Counted from the first letter of the stretch, positions 30,917-39,287 are shown. The stretch is 51,484 nucleotides of DNA from a virus (IMGVR_UViG_3300047409_000125:1-51484); one strand, 5' to 3'. Notes: generated by a model not told the origin, from the sequence alone. Numbers and translations: made by a program.

Positions 30917-31098
30917 TCGAAGCCGCTGAAAATCAGGTGACCGCAGCTAACAACGTGCTGGCGAATGCCACAGTCGTTGCTGACGGCATCCGGGCGCAAA
31001 TTAAAAACCAGTCGGACTTGCTGGACAACGCCAACTCTCGTTTGATGTTGTTTAGCGATAGCGTCACTCAAGCCTACAATAAGTTCAACGGCGAATAA
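30838..31098 (+). CDS. Helical early protein, unknown
   Basis: 86 residues (start at 30838, or 30847 in frame). Ala/Asn-rich, predicted all-helical coiled-coil (IAAALIEAAENQVTAANNVL). The overlap with the previous gene and its one-base overlap with the next suggest operon translation. No function assigned. Confidence 0.55.
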   Translation: MQDMATETDRKPYDFATIGEQIAAALIEAAENQVTAANNVLANATVVADGIRAQIKNQSDLLDNANSRLMLFSDSVTQAYNKFNGE

Positions 31099-31355
31099 TG
31101 TACCCTTGGGAACGGCCCAAGCCATTTGACTACGTTGCTTTCATGAATACGCATATCCGCGTATCTGTTACTGTCAACGGCATGCTGAAAGGTTTGTTTG
31201 CTGTACTGGATGACGGTACTGATATGAACGTCAGTACCGTCATGCCAGACGGCACACCGCTTGTTTTCAAGGTTGAGGGACACCCCCGGACCACAGACCC
31301 GATAATGACACCAGTCCAGCTGGTAAACTATGTGTTGACAGGTAATAAGCGATAG
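31098..31355 (+). CDS. Small early protein, unknown
   Basis: 85 residues, beta-rich (TVNGMLKGLFAVLDDG, PLVFKVEGH). Start in TAATG overlap with the upstream stop. Unknown. Confidence 0.55.
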   Translation: MYPWERPKPFDYVAFMNTHIRVSVTVNGMLKGLFAVLDDGTDMNVSTVMPDGTPLVFKVEGHPRTTDPIMTPVQLVNYVLTGNKR

Positions 31356-31363
31356 CGTATACG
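31335..31363 (+). promoter_or_regulatory. Near-consensus sigma-70 promoter
   Basis: TTGACA (31335-31340), 17-nt spacer, TATACG (31358-31363), with GATAGCG just before the -10. Transcription would begin at about 31370, the A of the next ATG, predicting a leaderless mRNA. It shares the layout TTGACW-N10-GATAGCGTAT with the promoter at 30652. Confidence 0.6.
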
Positions 31364-31369
31364 TAAACC

Positions 31370-31585
31370 ATGAAATTTTATCGTGTCTCAAAATCAACTG
31401 ACGGCGGCAACAGTGCCGGATTTGAGTTTTTCACTGCAAAGTCAGATGCTGAAAAAGAAATGCGGCAATTTCTTCGTGACGATCCTACAGAATTTTCACG
31501 CATTGACGTAATTGAAATCACGCCAACCAGAACCGGGATATTGCGTGCGTTAAAACTTTATGCCAGCCATGCCGACAATGGTTAA
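31370..31585 (+). CDS. Small early protein, possibly leaderless
   Basis: 71 residues. No ribosome site precedes ATG 31370, but a promoter -10 box lies 6 nt upstream. Mixed alpha/beta. Sits directly before the SF2 helicase gene. Confidence 0.55.
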   Translation: MKFYRVSKSTDGGNSAGFEFFTAKSDAEKEMRQFLRDDPTEFSRIDVIEITPTRTGILRALKLYASHADNG

Positions 31586-31588
31586 ACC

Positions 31589-33193
31589 ATGAACCAGAAA
31601 ATGATCCTCCGAAACCACCAGACTGATTGCATAGACACCCTCTATGCCTATCCGGAGAAATACGCTGTTGCGGAAGTGAGTGTTGCTGGTGGCAAGTCCC
31701 TGATCCTTGGATCGCTCGCCAGCTACAACACTGGTCGAACGCTGATCCTAGCCCACAACAAGGAACTGGTGATCCAGAATGCCGAAGCCTGCCGACAGGT
31801 AGGTTTGAAACCCGGCATCTGTTCGGCCAGCATTGCCAAGAACGTGTACCGGCAGGTTACGGTGGGTACCGTGCAAACGGTGGTGCGTCGAACCAAGTGG
31901 TTTCAGGACGTAACGATGATCTTGGTTGACGAGGTGCATCGCACCCCGATCAACAAGACTTCAAGCTATCGACAGGTATTTGAAGCCATACCGGGTGCGA
32001 AGGTGCGTGGCCTGACAGGGACCGCGTTCCGCGCCGATGGGACCGGATCGTTGGAGAAGACATTCGGTCCCATCATCTTTAAGTACTCGTTTCTTGACGC
32101 GCTACAGGATGGCTACGTCAAGCCGCTGATCCCGGCCTATACAGACGGCAAGGCTGAAATCGACGTTGATGGCTTGAAGGTCGTTGGCGAAGACTACGAC
32201 CTTGAGGAACAGGCCAGCAGGGCGATAGCACTGTCGCCAGTTCATTCCAAGGCCATCGTCCAGACCATGGAACGGCAGCGTCGAAAGTGCGTGCTGGTGT
32301 TTGCCTGCAATATTGCACATGCCGATACGCTGGAAGAAAAGCTGAACAAGCTTGGTGTTGAAGCCGCAGCTGTTCACAGTCATTCACCCAAGGGCAAGCG
32401 CGACAAGATGGTCGCCAAGTTCAGGGCGCGCGAACTGCCCATCATGATATCGGTCGCGATGTTCGACACTGGTTTCAACGTTCCTGACGTTGACATGCTG
32501 GCATACTGTCGCGCCACCAAGTCTCCGGTGTTCTTTGCCCAGTCACTGGGTCGAGGCGCAAGGATTACGCCACATGCGCAGAACTGCGCCGTGCTTGACT
32601 TCGGCGGCAACGTCGCTCGCCATGGCTCGCTGGATCAGATCGCAGCTGCACCCGGTGCGACACTGGTTTGCGATGACTGCAACACCGGATGGGAGACGTG
32701 GGAACATGGAAGAACGTGTCCTAGATGTCAACGAGTTCACCAAAGCGCAACTAAATGCAAAGGGTGTACCGAACGGTTTGATCAACATTTCCACGGTGCT
32801 GTGTGCCCTCATTGCGGATTGCGACAAACGTCCGTTAAATCGTGTAACGCTTGTAATGGAATATACGCAACGTGGCTGCATCCGATTTGTCCTCACTGTG
32901 GATATGACAATACCAGCGTCCAGAAAGCAGGCAAAGACCTGACTGAGACCGGTGCCAACCACGAACTGATCAACGTCACCGACATCATCAAAGCCAACCC
33001 GTGGCAGGACATTTACGAACCGCCATTCAAGTACGGCACCACTTGGCAAGTGCCGACGAAGTATGCCACGGTGATCTGGCCCTATGCAGTGTTGCCAAGC
33101 GATATCGTTAGCGTATACTTGCTCAAGACAGCGAACGGACGCATAACGATCAAGGGCTGGTATGACCGGACTGGCAAGGTGCATCAGATATGA
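31589..33193 (+). CDS. SF2 DEAD/DEAH-type helicase with zinc ribbons
   Basis: 534 residues. Motif I VAGGKS (about 35), motif II DEVH (about 115), motif III GLTGTAFRADG, motif VI QSLGRGAR (about 310-317). The order matches restriction-enzyme-type or XPB-like SF2 helicases. The C-terminal part has at least four CxxC pairs (CDDC, CPRC, CKGC, CPHC), a string of zinc ribbons likely for DNA binding. In phages such helicases support replication, recombination or repair. Coupled by ATGA to the next gene. Confidence 0.88.
   Translation: MNQKMILRNHQTDCIDTLYAYPEKYAVAEVSVAGGKSLILGSLASYNTGRTLILAHNKELVIQNAEACRQVGLKPGICSASIAKNVYRQVTVGTVQTVVRRTKWFQDVTMILVDEVHRTPINKTSSYRQVFEAIPGAKVRGLTGTAFRADGTGSLEKTFGPIIFKYSFLDALQDGYVKPLIPAYTDGKAEIDVDGLKVVGEDYDLEEQASRAIALSPVHSKAIVQTMERQRRKCVLVFACNIAHADTLEEKLNKLGVEAAAVHSHSPKGKRDKMVAKFRARELPIMISVAMFDTGFNVPDVDMLAYCRATKSPVFFAQSLGRGARITPHAQNCAVLDFGGNVARHGSLDQIAAAPGATLVCDDCNTGWETWEHGRTCPRCQRVHQSATKCKGCTERFDQHFHGAVCPHCGLRQTSVKSCNACNGIYATWLHPICPHCGYDNTSVQKAGKDLTETGANHELINVTDIIKANPWQDIYEPPFKYGTTWQVPTKYATVIWPYAVLPSDIVSVYLLKTANGRITIKGWYDRTGKVHQI
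33092..33119 (+). promoter_or_regulatory. Candidate internal promoter in the helicase gene
   Basis: TTGCCA (33092-33097), 16-nt spacer, TATACT (33114-33119) within TAGCGTATAC. It would drive the small gene at 33190 and the nuclease behind it. Inside coding sequence, so moderate support only. Confidence 0.35.
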
Positions 33194-33393
33194 GTACGCT
33201 CAGTGTTACTATTGAAGAACTGAAACGAATTGGGCTTCCCTACCAAGTTGAGCACGGGGGCAAGCACATGAAAGTAAAGGCCGCAGGACTACCACTTATC
33301 GTTTGCAGTTTTTCGTGTTCAGACCATCGTGGAGAGATTGAGGCTCGTTCTCTTGTGCGAAGGCTTATCAGACAAAACGGGCTTGGAGGTTAA
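33190..33393 (+). CDS. HicA-like small protein
   Basis: 67 residues, ATGA-coupled to the helicase. Pattern LKRIGLPYQVEHGGKHMKV...SLVRRLIRQ resembles the HicA RNase fold (GG-K-H with the catalytic His, then a C-terminal helix). No HicB antitoxin partner is visible, so it may be a stand-alone RNA-binding dsRBD-like domain. Assignment by pattern only. Confidence 0.5.
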   Translation: MSTLSVTIEELKRIGLPYQVEHGGKHMKVKAAGLPLIVCSFSCSDHRGEIEARSLVRRLIRQNGLGG

Positions 33394-33394
33394 G

Positions 33395-33835
33395 ATGAAA
33401 ATTACTGTTGAGTTCGATACGTGGGAAGAACTGGAGCAGTTCCGCGTCAGTGGCAAGGCTACCCGGAAGCGCGTCAAGGATGACGAGCCGACCGTGGAGG
33501 AAGTTGCGGAGAAACAGGCGCAGATGCCGCAGCCTGCACCGGCCATCCAGCCGGTCGCAACGCCGCCTGACGTGCAGCAGCACATGCAGTCTGTTGGCTT
33601 CCCCGGTGCCAATGGACAAACTCCCCCAACCCATCCGCTGGTAACCGCAATCCTCGCGAGGATCGACAGTGCCATTGGAAGCGGTCAGCCTGCCGACGCC
33701 ATCGTGACGTGGTTTCGCCAGCAAATTGGACCGGACGCTGCGCAGGCTTCGCTCGACCAGCTAAAGCAGGTATTCATTCCGCGTATGTCGGAAGCGCAGC
33801 TGAAGCAGATCGCTCCGCAGTTGGGTATCGTATAA
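33395..33835 (+). CDS. Nuclease-operon protein, unknown
   Basis: 146 residues from ATG 33395 (GGAGG 6 nt upstream). Charged N-terminus, Pro/Gln-rich disordered middle (MPQPAPAIQPVATPPD), helical end. Its stop overlaps the start of the nuclease gene (TAATG). Possibly a nuclease cofactor. Confidence 0.6.
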   Translation: MKITVEFDTWEELEQFRVSGKATRKRVKDDEPTVEEVAEKQAQMPQPAPAIQPVATPPDVQQHMQSVGFPGANGQTPPTHPLVTAILARIDSAIGSGQPADAIVTWFRQQIGPDAAQASLDQLKQVFIPRMSEAQLKQIAPQLGIV

Positions 33836-34854
33836 TGAACGGACACGCCATCTATGCGCCATCATCTGCCTCACGCTGGATGGCGTGTCCGCCGTCTGCC
33901 ACGCTGTCACAAGGCTTGCCCGAACAGACCAATCCGGCTGCATTAGAAGGCAGCCGGGTTCATGCCGTGGTCGAACGCGCATTGCGGACCGGTGAAGAAC
34001 CACCGGCATGGGTGGTACCGGCCAACAAGAACATGCCTGACATCGAAGTGGCACGGTACATCAAGGACTATGTGCGCCAGCTTGGCGGCGGCACGGTGCT
34101 GATCGAAAATCGTGTCTTCCTGACCAAAGGCTGTTGGGGCCAGCTGGACTTCGGTCACGTCGCACCGGAGACGATCACGGTGCTAGACTATAAGAATGGT
34201 GGTTGGGACGTTCAGGCTAAAGACAACAAGCAGATGCTGACTTATGCCGCAACGTTCCTTGACGCTTATCCGCATGTGCAATGGTTTCGGCTTGTGGTGT
34301 TCCAGCCCAACAGCTGGATGAATGGTGTCAATCCGGATCAACAAGATGGCTTCAAGCAGCATGTTCACACCCGTGCCGATGTCGAGCGTCACAAGCAGCT
34401 GGTGCTGGATGCGATATCTTACACCGGACCGCCACGTCCCGGTCCGCAGTGTCGCTGGTGTTCGGCGTTCTCACGATGCCCCGCGATGTCGCAGGACGCG
34501 AACTTTCTGATGGGTGCGATTGCACGCGATCCGCAGATTTTGTTACCTATTGAACTTTTACGCATGCTCCGGATCATCCGTGGCTTATCCGATATGAAAG
34601 AATTGTTAGAGAAAGAACTGACCGACCGGCTAAAGCAAGGTGCCGCCGTGGAAGGCGCTGAATTGAAACCAATGCGTAAATGGCAGGCTTGGAATGATGA
34701 ACGACAGGCAGCCGAAACCCTGTGGCGTCTCACGGGTTCAAAGGGTGTTAAGCCGGTTACCCCGGCGGCGGCGAAAAAGCTTTCGAACGAAGCTGCGCAG
34801 TACGCTGAAATTGCGTCACACAAACCGGAAGTCGAAATGAAAGCGAGTTACTGA
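33835..34854 (+). CDS. PD-(D/E)XK exonuclease, DUF2800-like (RecB/Cas4-type)
   Basis: 339 residues from ATG 33835. RecB-family nuclease motifs: GSRVHAVVERAL (about 39-50), an Asp-to-DYK stretch (GQLDFG...VLDYKNG, about 102-122), QMLTYAA. A C-terminal Cys cluster CRWCSAFSRC may hold an iron-sulfur site. It is the phage counterpart of nucleases that process DNA ends in recombination. Forms a set with the SSB and polymerase genes downstream. Confidence 0.82.
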   Translation: MNGHAIYAPSSASRWMACPPSATLSQGLPEQTNPAALEGSRVHAVVERALRTGEEPPAWVVPANKNMPDIEVARYIKDYVRQLGGGTVLIENRVFLTKGCWGQLDFGHVAPETITVLDYKNGGWDVQAKDNKQMLTYAATFLDAYPHVQWFRLVVFQPNSWMNGVNPDQQDGFKQHVHTRADVERHKQLVLDAISYTGPPRPGPQCRWCSAFSRCPAMSQDANFLMGAIARDPQILLPIELLRMLRIIRGLSDMKELLEKELTDRLKQGAAVEGAELKPMRKWQAWNDERQAAETLWRLTGSKGVKPVTPAAAKKLSNEAAQYAEIASHKPEVEMKASY

Positions 34855-34855
34855 C

Positions 34856-35005
34856 ATGAGCAATTTCACAGAAACACTGCTGGCTAACGCCGGTAGTGAC
34901 GACATTGATGAAGTCTACGCATGTCTTGTCGAAGCCATCGAGCATATCGAAGAACTGGAAGCATCGCTGGATTGGGTGGCAGAGTACAACGCAAACCCAA
35001 GCTGA
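34856..35005 (+). CDS. 49-residue acidic protein
   Basis: Very acidic helical frame (MSNFTETLLANAGSDDIDEV...EAIEHIEELEAS) starting one base after the nuclease stop. Too small for a family call. Confidence 0.5.
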   Translation: MSNFTETLLANAGSDDIDEVYACLVEAIEHIEELEASLDWVAEYNANPS

Positions 35006-35124
35006 TGTAGGGAAGTTTCTGGTAAAAATTCCGGGGAAAAAATTTATCGAAGCCTATTGATCGAAGTTCCAGAATATGCAATACCGCTATCGTTGAAACT
35101 CGAAACTTGAACGGAGAAACACGA

Positions 35125-35895
35125 ATGGCACAAGGTCGCGTCTACAAAGCATCCGCAATCTACGACTGCCGCATCGCCGGTCTGCGGTATCTCTGGGAAC
35201 CATCCCGTGAATATCAGGGCAAGCCGGTCGAGAAGCCGAACTATCTTGTCACGGCGCTGATCAAGAAGACCCGCGCGAACTGGTACGAAGAACCGACTTT
35301 AGGTGACTTCGCAAAGTCAGCCAACGAACTTTATCAGGCTGCGATGTCGCACATCCCGTTCCCGCAAGTGGTGTGGCCGGTCAAGGACGGTGATGAACCT
35401 GATGCCACGGGAAAACCCCCGGCAGAGTGGCGCAGGGGCAGCTGGGTCTTGAACGGCTCGTCAACCACTCCGATTGAAGTGTCGATCAATCAGGGTGGCG
35501 TAATCGTCCCGCTGAAGGCACCTGTTGATGTCAAGTCGGGCGATCACGTCATGGTTTCCACGTCCATTGCCGTCAGCGCCCAGAACCCGCGCGGTGTCAA
35601 ATGCTACATCAACAAGGTGGTGTTCATGGGGCCGGGCGAAGAGATTGTCATGGGTAGCTCCGTCAGCACTGCCGAAATGATGGCGAAGGCTAAGGAACAG
35701 GGCATGAACGTGACCGGGTTCAGTGGTGGCGTTGCACCGCAGCAGGGGTTCGGGATGGGTCAGCCAGCACCGTTCCCCGGCAATGGCTCTCAGACGGGCT
35801 TTGCGCCGCCGCCTGTGCAGCCGCCGCAGCAGGGTGGGGGGTTCGCACCTCCCGGTGGTTTTAACGCACCCAGTGGCTTCCCTCCGCGCCAGTAA
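35125..35895 (+). CDS. Single-stranded DNA-binding protein, DUF2815-like
   Basis: 256 residues from ATG 35125 (GGAGA 9 nt upstream). N-terminal 185 residues are OB-fold-like (beta strands with VKSGDHVMVSTSIAV and RGVKCYINKVVF). A low-complexity Gly/Pro/Gln-rich tail follows (about 200-256), typical of SSB-type proteins, though it lacks an acidic tip. Neighbours (PD-(D/E)XK nuclease, Pol A) are the usual companions of this family. Confidence 0.8.
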   Translation: MAQGRVYKASAIYDCRIAGLRYLWEPSREYQGKPVEKPNYLVTALIKKTRANWYEEPTLGDFAKSANELYQAAMSHIPFPQVVWPVKDGDEPDATGKPPAEWRRGSWVLNGSSTTPIEVSINQGGVIVPLKAPVDVKSGDHVMVSTSIAVSAQNPRGVKCYINKVVFMGPGEEIVMGSSVSTAEMMAKAKEQGMNVTGFSGGVAPQQGFGMGQPAPFPGNGSQTGFAPPPVQPPQQGGGFAPPGGFNAPSGFPPRQ

Positions 35896-35914
35896 TGGGG
35901 TGAAGGAAGTGGAA

Positions 35915-35954
35915 CCCCTAGTGGACCCAAGCCCAAGCCCCCATCCACTAGGGG
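35915..35954 (+). promoter_or_regulatory. Hairpin between ribosome site and polymerase start
   Basis: Arms CCCCTAGTGG (35915-35924) and CCACTAGGGG (35945-35954) with a 20-nt loop. GAAGGAAG lies upstream (35902-35909) and ATG at 35963 follows. With the hairpin folded out, the ribosome site and ATG come within about 15 nt. Confidence 0.55.
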
Positions 35955-35962
35955 CCTACCAC

Positions 35963-37861
35963 ATGCTGTTTGTTGACCTTGAAACCCGGTCCAGATGCAA
36001 TCTCCTGACCGCTGGAGCTAGGAGGTACGCGGCTGACCCTTCCACTCAGATCACCACCGCTTGCTGGCATTTTCAAGGTACCATGAAAACTGCCAGCACT
36101 GTCTTTCCGCAGCTTGGTACCCACCCTATCAGCCAGCTGTACGCTGACCTCTTTGCCTGCGACCGGGTGGTAGCCCACCATGCCGCCTTCGACATCAACG
36201 TCCTGAAAGGTCAGAACCCCTTCCTCGATATCCCGGTCAGCAAAGTCTCCTGCACCATGGCGCGAGCGCAATGCCTGTCACTGCCGGGTGGGCTGGACGA
36301 ACTGTGCTCCACGCTTAACTTTCCCGGCAAAGACCCCCGTGGCCGCAAGCTGGTGCTGCGAACGTGCAAGCCGTTCGACGGCAAGTTTCATGAAAATATA
36401 AACGAGTACCGTGAACTGATAATTTACAACGTGCAGGACGTTCACTGCCTCATGAACGTTCACAGTCTGCTGCCGGAATTGAACGCCGAAGAACGCATCA
36501 TATTCGAACGGTCGTGGCGCAAGAACGATATCGGGTTGCCGATTGATCTTGAACTGGCGACGGCTATCGCCTTGCGCCGGGAGACAATCGAGAACGAATG
36601 CGCTGCGCAGTTGCGTGAAGTCACTGGCAATGTCGTAACCAAGATCACGCAACGCGCTCGCATCCTGACATGGGCCAATGAGTTTCCGCGTTCAGCCAAC
36701 ATACCCGGCACCAAGAAACATGAAGTCGCAGAGGCTTTGGAGAGCGAAGAATTACATCCTGATGTCCGCGCCGTGCTGGAGGTGATCCAAGAGAACGGCG
36801 GCAGCGCGCCCATGAAGGCGCAGGCATTGCTCGACCGGAACGTCAAGGGTTTCTACAAGGATGCTACGCGCTATCACGGTGCCCGCTCCGGTCGCGGCAC
36901 CAGCGAAGGTGCCAACTTGTTTAACATCGCGCGACCGTCTGGCAAGCATGACATTGTGGCGCTGATCAGTGGTCTGAAGGCAGGGTTCTCAAACTATGAC
37001 AACACGGCGCTCACGGATGCCTTACGCGGCTGCATTGTTGCGCCAAGGGGATACGCAATTATTGATAACGACTTGTCCAATGCAGAATTGCGACTGGCAC
37101 TATGGCAGTGCGATGATCGTGACCGCCTCAATATTCTCAAAACTGGTGGCGACCTTTACATGCACAACGCAATCACTATGTGGGGCTTGTCCAACAAGGC
37201 CACCAAAGAAACGCATCCTAAAGAACGTTACAACGGAAAGACCATCACGCTAGGCGCGAACTACCAGCTGGGATGGAAAACATACAAGGCGCACATGCGC
37301 CGCATCAGTGCCAGCATCAGTGACATCAAGGCGCAATCCGACATCGCTGACTACCGAAAGTCCAACCCGAAGCTTGTTCAGCTGTGGAATAGATTGAAAG
37401 ATGCATTCTATAACTGCTATTACGATCCACCGGGCCGGGTCTACTACGCCGGAAAGATAGCGTTGATGAAGGATGGCACCACCATCTGGATGACCCTCCC
37501 CAGCGGCAGAAGTATTCCGCATTACTCAGTGTTCGTTGGACCGGACGGCAACATGGGTTTCTTCCGTGCCAAGTTCGGCGCGATGCTGCCGCAGAAAGTA
37601 TTCGGCGGCAGCCTTCTGGAAATCAGCTGTCAGTCCATGACCCGCGATATCATTACCGCTTGCGAAAGCGATATCGAGCGGGAGCTACCTGATATTACGC
37701 TATTGCTTGATGTCTATGATAGCGTTATAGCTATCGCACCTGTAGAAATCGCGAAGCAACGCGAAGAACAAATGCGGGCTATCATGCGACGGCCCCGGTC
37801 TTGGACCGAAGAATTACCGTTGGATGCAGAAGGTTACAGCGCTGAGAGAATGAGGAAGTAG
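35963..37861 (+). CDS. Family A DNA polymerase
   Basis: 632 residues from ATG 35963 (puts DLETRS at residues 5-10, as usual for this family). 3'-5' exonuclease motifs: DLETR, HHAAFD (about 72), YNVQDVH. Polymerase motif A DNDLSNAELR (about 368), motif B KTITLGANYQLG (about 427). Motif C is DVYDS (about 582) instead of the usual VHDE; the metal-binding Asp remains. It replicates the phage genome with the primase-helicase. Confidence 0.9.
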   Translation: MLFVDLETRSRCNLLTAGARRYAADPSTQITTACWHFQGTMKTASTVFPQLGTHPISQLYADLFACDRVVAHHAAFDINVLKGQNPFLDIPVSKVSCTMARAQCLSLPGGLDELCSTLNFPGKDPRGRKLVLRTCKPFDGKFHENINEYRELIIYNVQDVHCLMNVHSLLPELNAEERIIFERSWRKNDIGLPIDLELATAIALRRETIENECAAQLREVTGNVVTKITQRARILTWANEFPRSANIPGTKKHEVAEALESEELHPDVRAVLEVIQENGGSAPMKAQALLDRNVKGFYKDATRYHGARSGRGTSEGANLFNIARPSGKHDIVALISGLKAGFSNYDNTALTDALRGCIVAPRGYAIIDNDLSNAELRLALWQCDDRDRLNILKTGGDLYMHNAITMWGLSNKATKETHPKERYNGKTITLGANYQLGWKTYKAHMRRISASISDIKAQSDIADYRKSNPKLVQLWNRLKDAFYNCYYDPPGRVYYAGKIALMKDGTTIWMTLPSGRSIPHYSVFVGPDGNMGFFRAKFGAMLPQKVFGGSLLEISCQSMTRDIITACESDIERELPDITLLLDVYDSVIAIAPVEIAKQREEQMRAIMRRPRSWTEELPLDAEGYSAERMRK

Positions 37862-37864
37862 TAG

Positions 37865-38092
37865 ATGGAAACCGAAATGACCACCGCCACCACCCCTGCC
37901 AAGTCGATCAGGAGAAGGAAGAAGGAAGTGAAGCGTCCCAACGGTCGCCCACTCCAGTATCCTGACAAGACCATTGTGCGGATGCCCAAGGGTTTTCTGG
38001 CGCGGATCAACAGGGCACTCAGGAAAGAGGAATATCAGGGCGATTTCATGCGCTCCGCAGTCGAGAAAGAACTGCGCGTGCGGCGCAAGTAG
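37865..38092 (+). CDS. Small basic ribbon-helix-helix-like DNA-binding protein
   Basis: 75 residues, very basic N-terminus (KSIRRRKKEVKRPNGRP) followed by a beta strand and two helices (TIVRMPKGFLARINRALRKEE, DFMRSAVEKEL), the Arc/MetJ pattern. Candidate for a phage transcription regulator that could read the GTATAC or GATAGCG sites. Its end abuts the convergent gene exactly. Confidence 0.65.
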   Translation: METEMTTATTPAKSIRRRKKEVKRPNGRPLQYPDKTIVRMPKGFLARINRALRKEEYQGDFMRSAVEKELRVRRK

Positions 38093-38848
38093 CTACCCAA
38101 ACAGGGTCTTGACGAATGGCAGGTTGGTGATGCCCGTAAAGATGCTGCCTAGCGCAGACCCAAACCCGGCGGACTGCGCTTGTGCAGCCGTCGCTTGAGT
38201 GGAAGCAAGGCTGCCTAGAGCGCGGGCACCTTGTGCAAGGGTGCCTGCTTCGGCTGTAGCGGCTTGCAGGCCCATGGCTTCCTGACCGTACAGGTTCTGG
38301 TAGGAAGTTTCGCGTTGTGCAAAATCCTGCTGCTGCCCTTGCTGGTACTCGTCAAATCCCTGTTTTTGACCAGCTGCCATAGCTTTGTAGTGGTCCATCA
38401 AATCCTGATTGGAGATGCCTTCGGCAATGCCAGTCTGTGCGCGAAGGTTTGCACCAGTCAGCATACCACCTTTGGCTGACGCAGAACTATCCTGTGCTTG
38501 CTGCGCAGAGTTCATCAGATACTTTGCACCTTCACTTTGGTTGTACGTGCTTGCAAAGTTTTCAAAGTTAACCGGATCAGGATTACTGAATGTATTTGGA
38601 TTGTAAGCATTTGGAGAATTAATGCGTGTGTTTCCAATATTGGATGAAGCTGTGCTGTCACCCAGCAAATTCTGAGCAACAGGACCAAGATACGACGCTC
38701 CAACTTCATTGTACGGGGCCAGCTGTATCGCACCAAGCTGTGTCATCTGATTGACGCTGTTTACGCCGCCTTGAATGGCGTCGTTGACATTGGATGAACC
38801 AAACAGATTGCCAATAAGACTGCCGACACCACCAGCTAAATCTGCCAT
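38093..38848 (-). CDS. Internal virion / DNA-ejection-type protein
   Basis: 251 residues, N-terminal Gly/Ala/Leu-rich hydrophobic stretch (about 5-17), Gln/Ala-rich helical middle (AAGQKQGFDEYQQGQQQDF) and a hydrophobic Ala/Gly end. The composition resembles P22 ejection proteins (gp7/gp20-like). First gene leftward of a divergent gap. Assignment from composition and context. Confidence 0.5.
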   Translation of the reverse strand: MADLAGGVGSLIGNLFGSSNVNDAIQGGVNSVNQMTQLGAIQLAPYNEVGASYLGPVAQNLLGDSTASSNIGNTRINSPNAYNPNTFSNPDPVNFENFASTYNQSEGAKYLMNSAQQAQDSSASAKGGMLTGANLRAQTGIAEGISNQDLMDHYKAMAAGQKQGFDEYQQGQQQDFAQRETSYQNLYGQEAMGLQAATAEAGTLAQGARALGSLASTQATAAQAQSAGFGSALGSIFTGITNLPFVKTLFG

Positions 38849-38910
38849 GACGTTTGACTTCCTGATTTGTATACACTATCTTAACCTGAATATATCAGAG
38901 GGAGGCCACT
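38849..38910. promoter_or_regulatory. Divergent gap with TTTGTATACACT
   Basis: Separates the leftward ejection-type gene from a rightward lipoprotein gene. TTTGTATACACT at 38866-38877 is identical over 12 bp to the site at 44974 and, on the other strand, to 10153-10164. AGAGGGAGG precedes the plus start. Confidence 0.5.
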
Positions 38911-39084
38911 GTGTGGAGGGCCTTGTTCATAGCTTTGCCACTCTGTGGCTGCGTTCAACGCGAGGTTATCGTATCGCCGCGTTTCTATGATCAGAGCGAA
39001 ATCGACGCAATAAACTCCGAAGCCGAATGCAAAAGACTGGCGAGGAACCTCGTTCAAATAGCACGGTGCAGTACAAGACGATGA
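38911..39084 (+). CDS. Small lipoprotein
   Basis: 57 residues from GTG at 38911 (GAGGGAGG 5 nt upstream). VWRALFIALPLCGC is a compact lipoprotein signal peptide: one Arg, a hydrophobic core and a lipobox LCGC, with lipid attachment to Cys14. The mature part is short, charged and Cys-containing. It ends in an ATGA overlap with the next gene. Size and type fit an Rz1-like outer-membrane spanin or a surface-exclusion lipoprotein. Confidence 0.65.
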   Translation: MWRALFIALPLCGCVQREVIVSPRFYDQSEIDAINSEAECKRLARNLVQIARCSTRR

Positions 39085-39287
39085 CAAAACCAAGAATTAA
39101 AGGTAACCAGACTGTTGTAATCCACGGCAGAATAAGCACTGCCATGGCTGCAAGGTTTGACTGGTTGATAAGGAACCACGATGCAGTTGAAGACAGGGCA
39201 GGTGGCGTCAAGGAAGCCGTCGAAGCGTGGATCAAAACCCGTGAGCGCGAAGCCCTCTCCCAAGGTCTCTTCCCGCCCAATTTCTGA
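39081..39287 (+). CDS. Small ribbon-helix-helix-like protein
   Basis: 68 residues; start at 39081 fixed by the ATGA overlap with the lipoprotein stop. QTVVIHGRISTAMAARFDWLI then a helix ending ..VEAWIKTRERE: one strand and two helices as in RHH proteins. The next gene overlaps it strongly in another frame. Confidence 0.55.
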   Translation: MTKPRIKGNQTVVIHGRISTAMAARFDWLIRNHDAVEDRAGGVKEAVEAWIKTREREALSQGLFPPNF

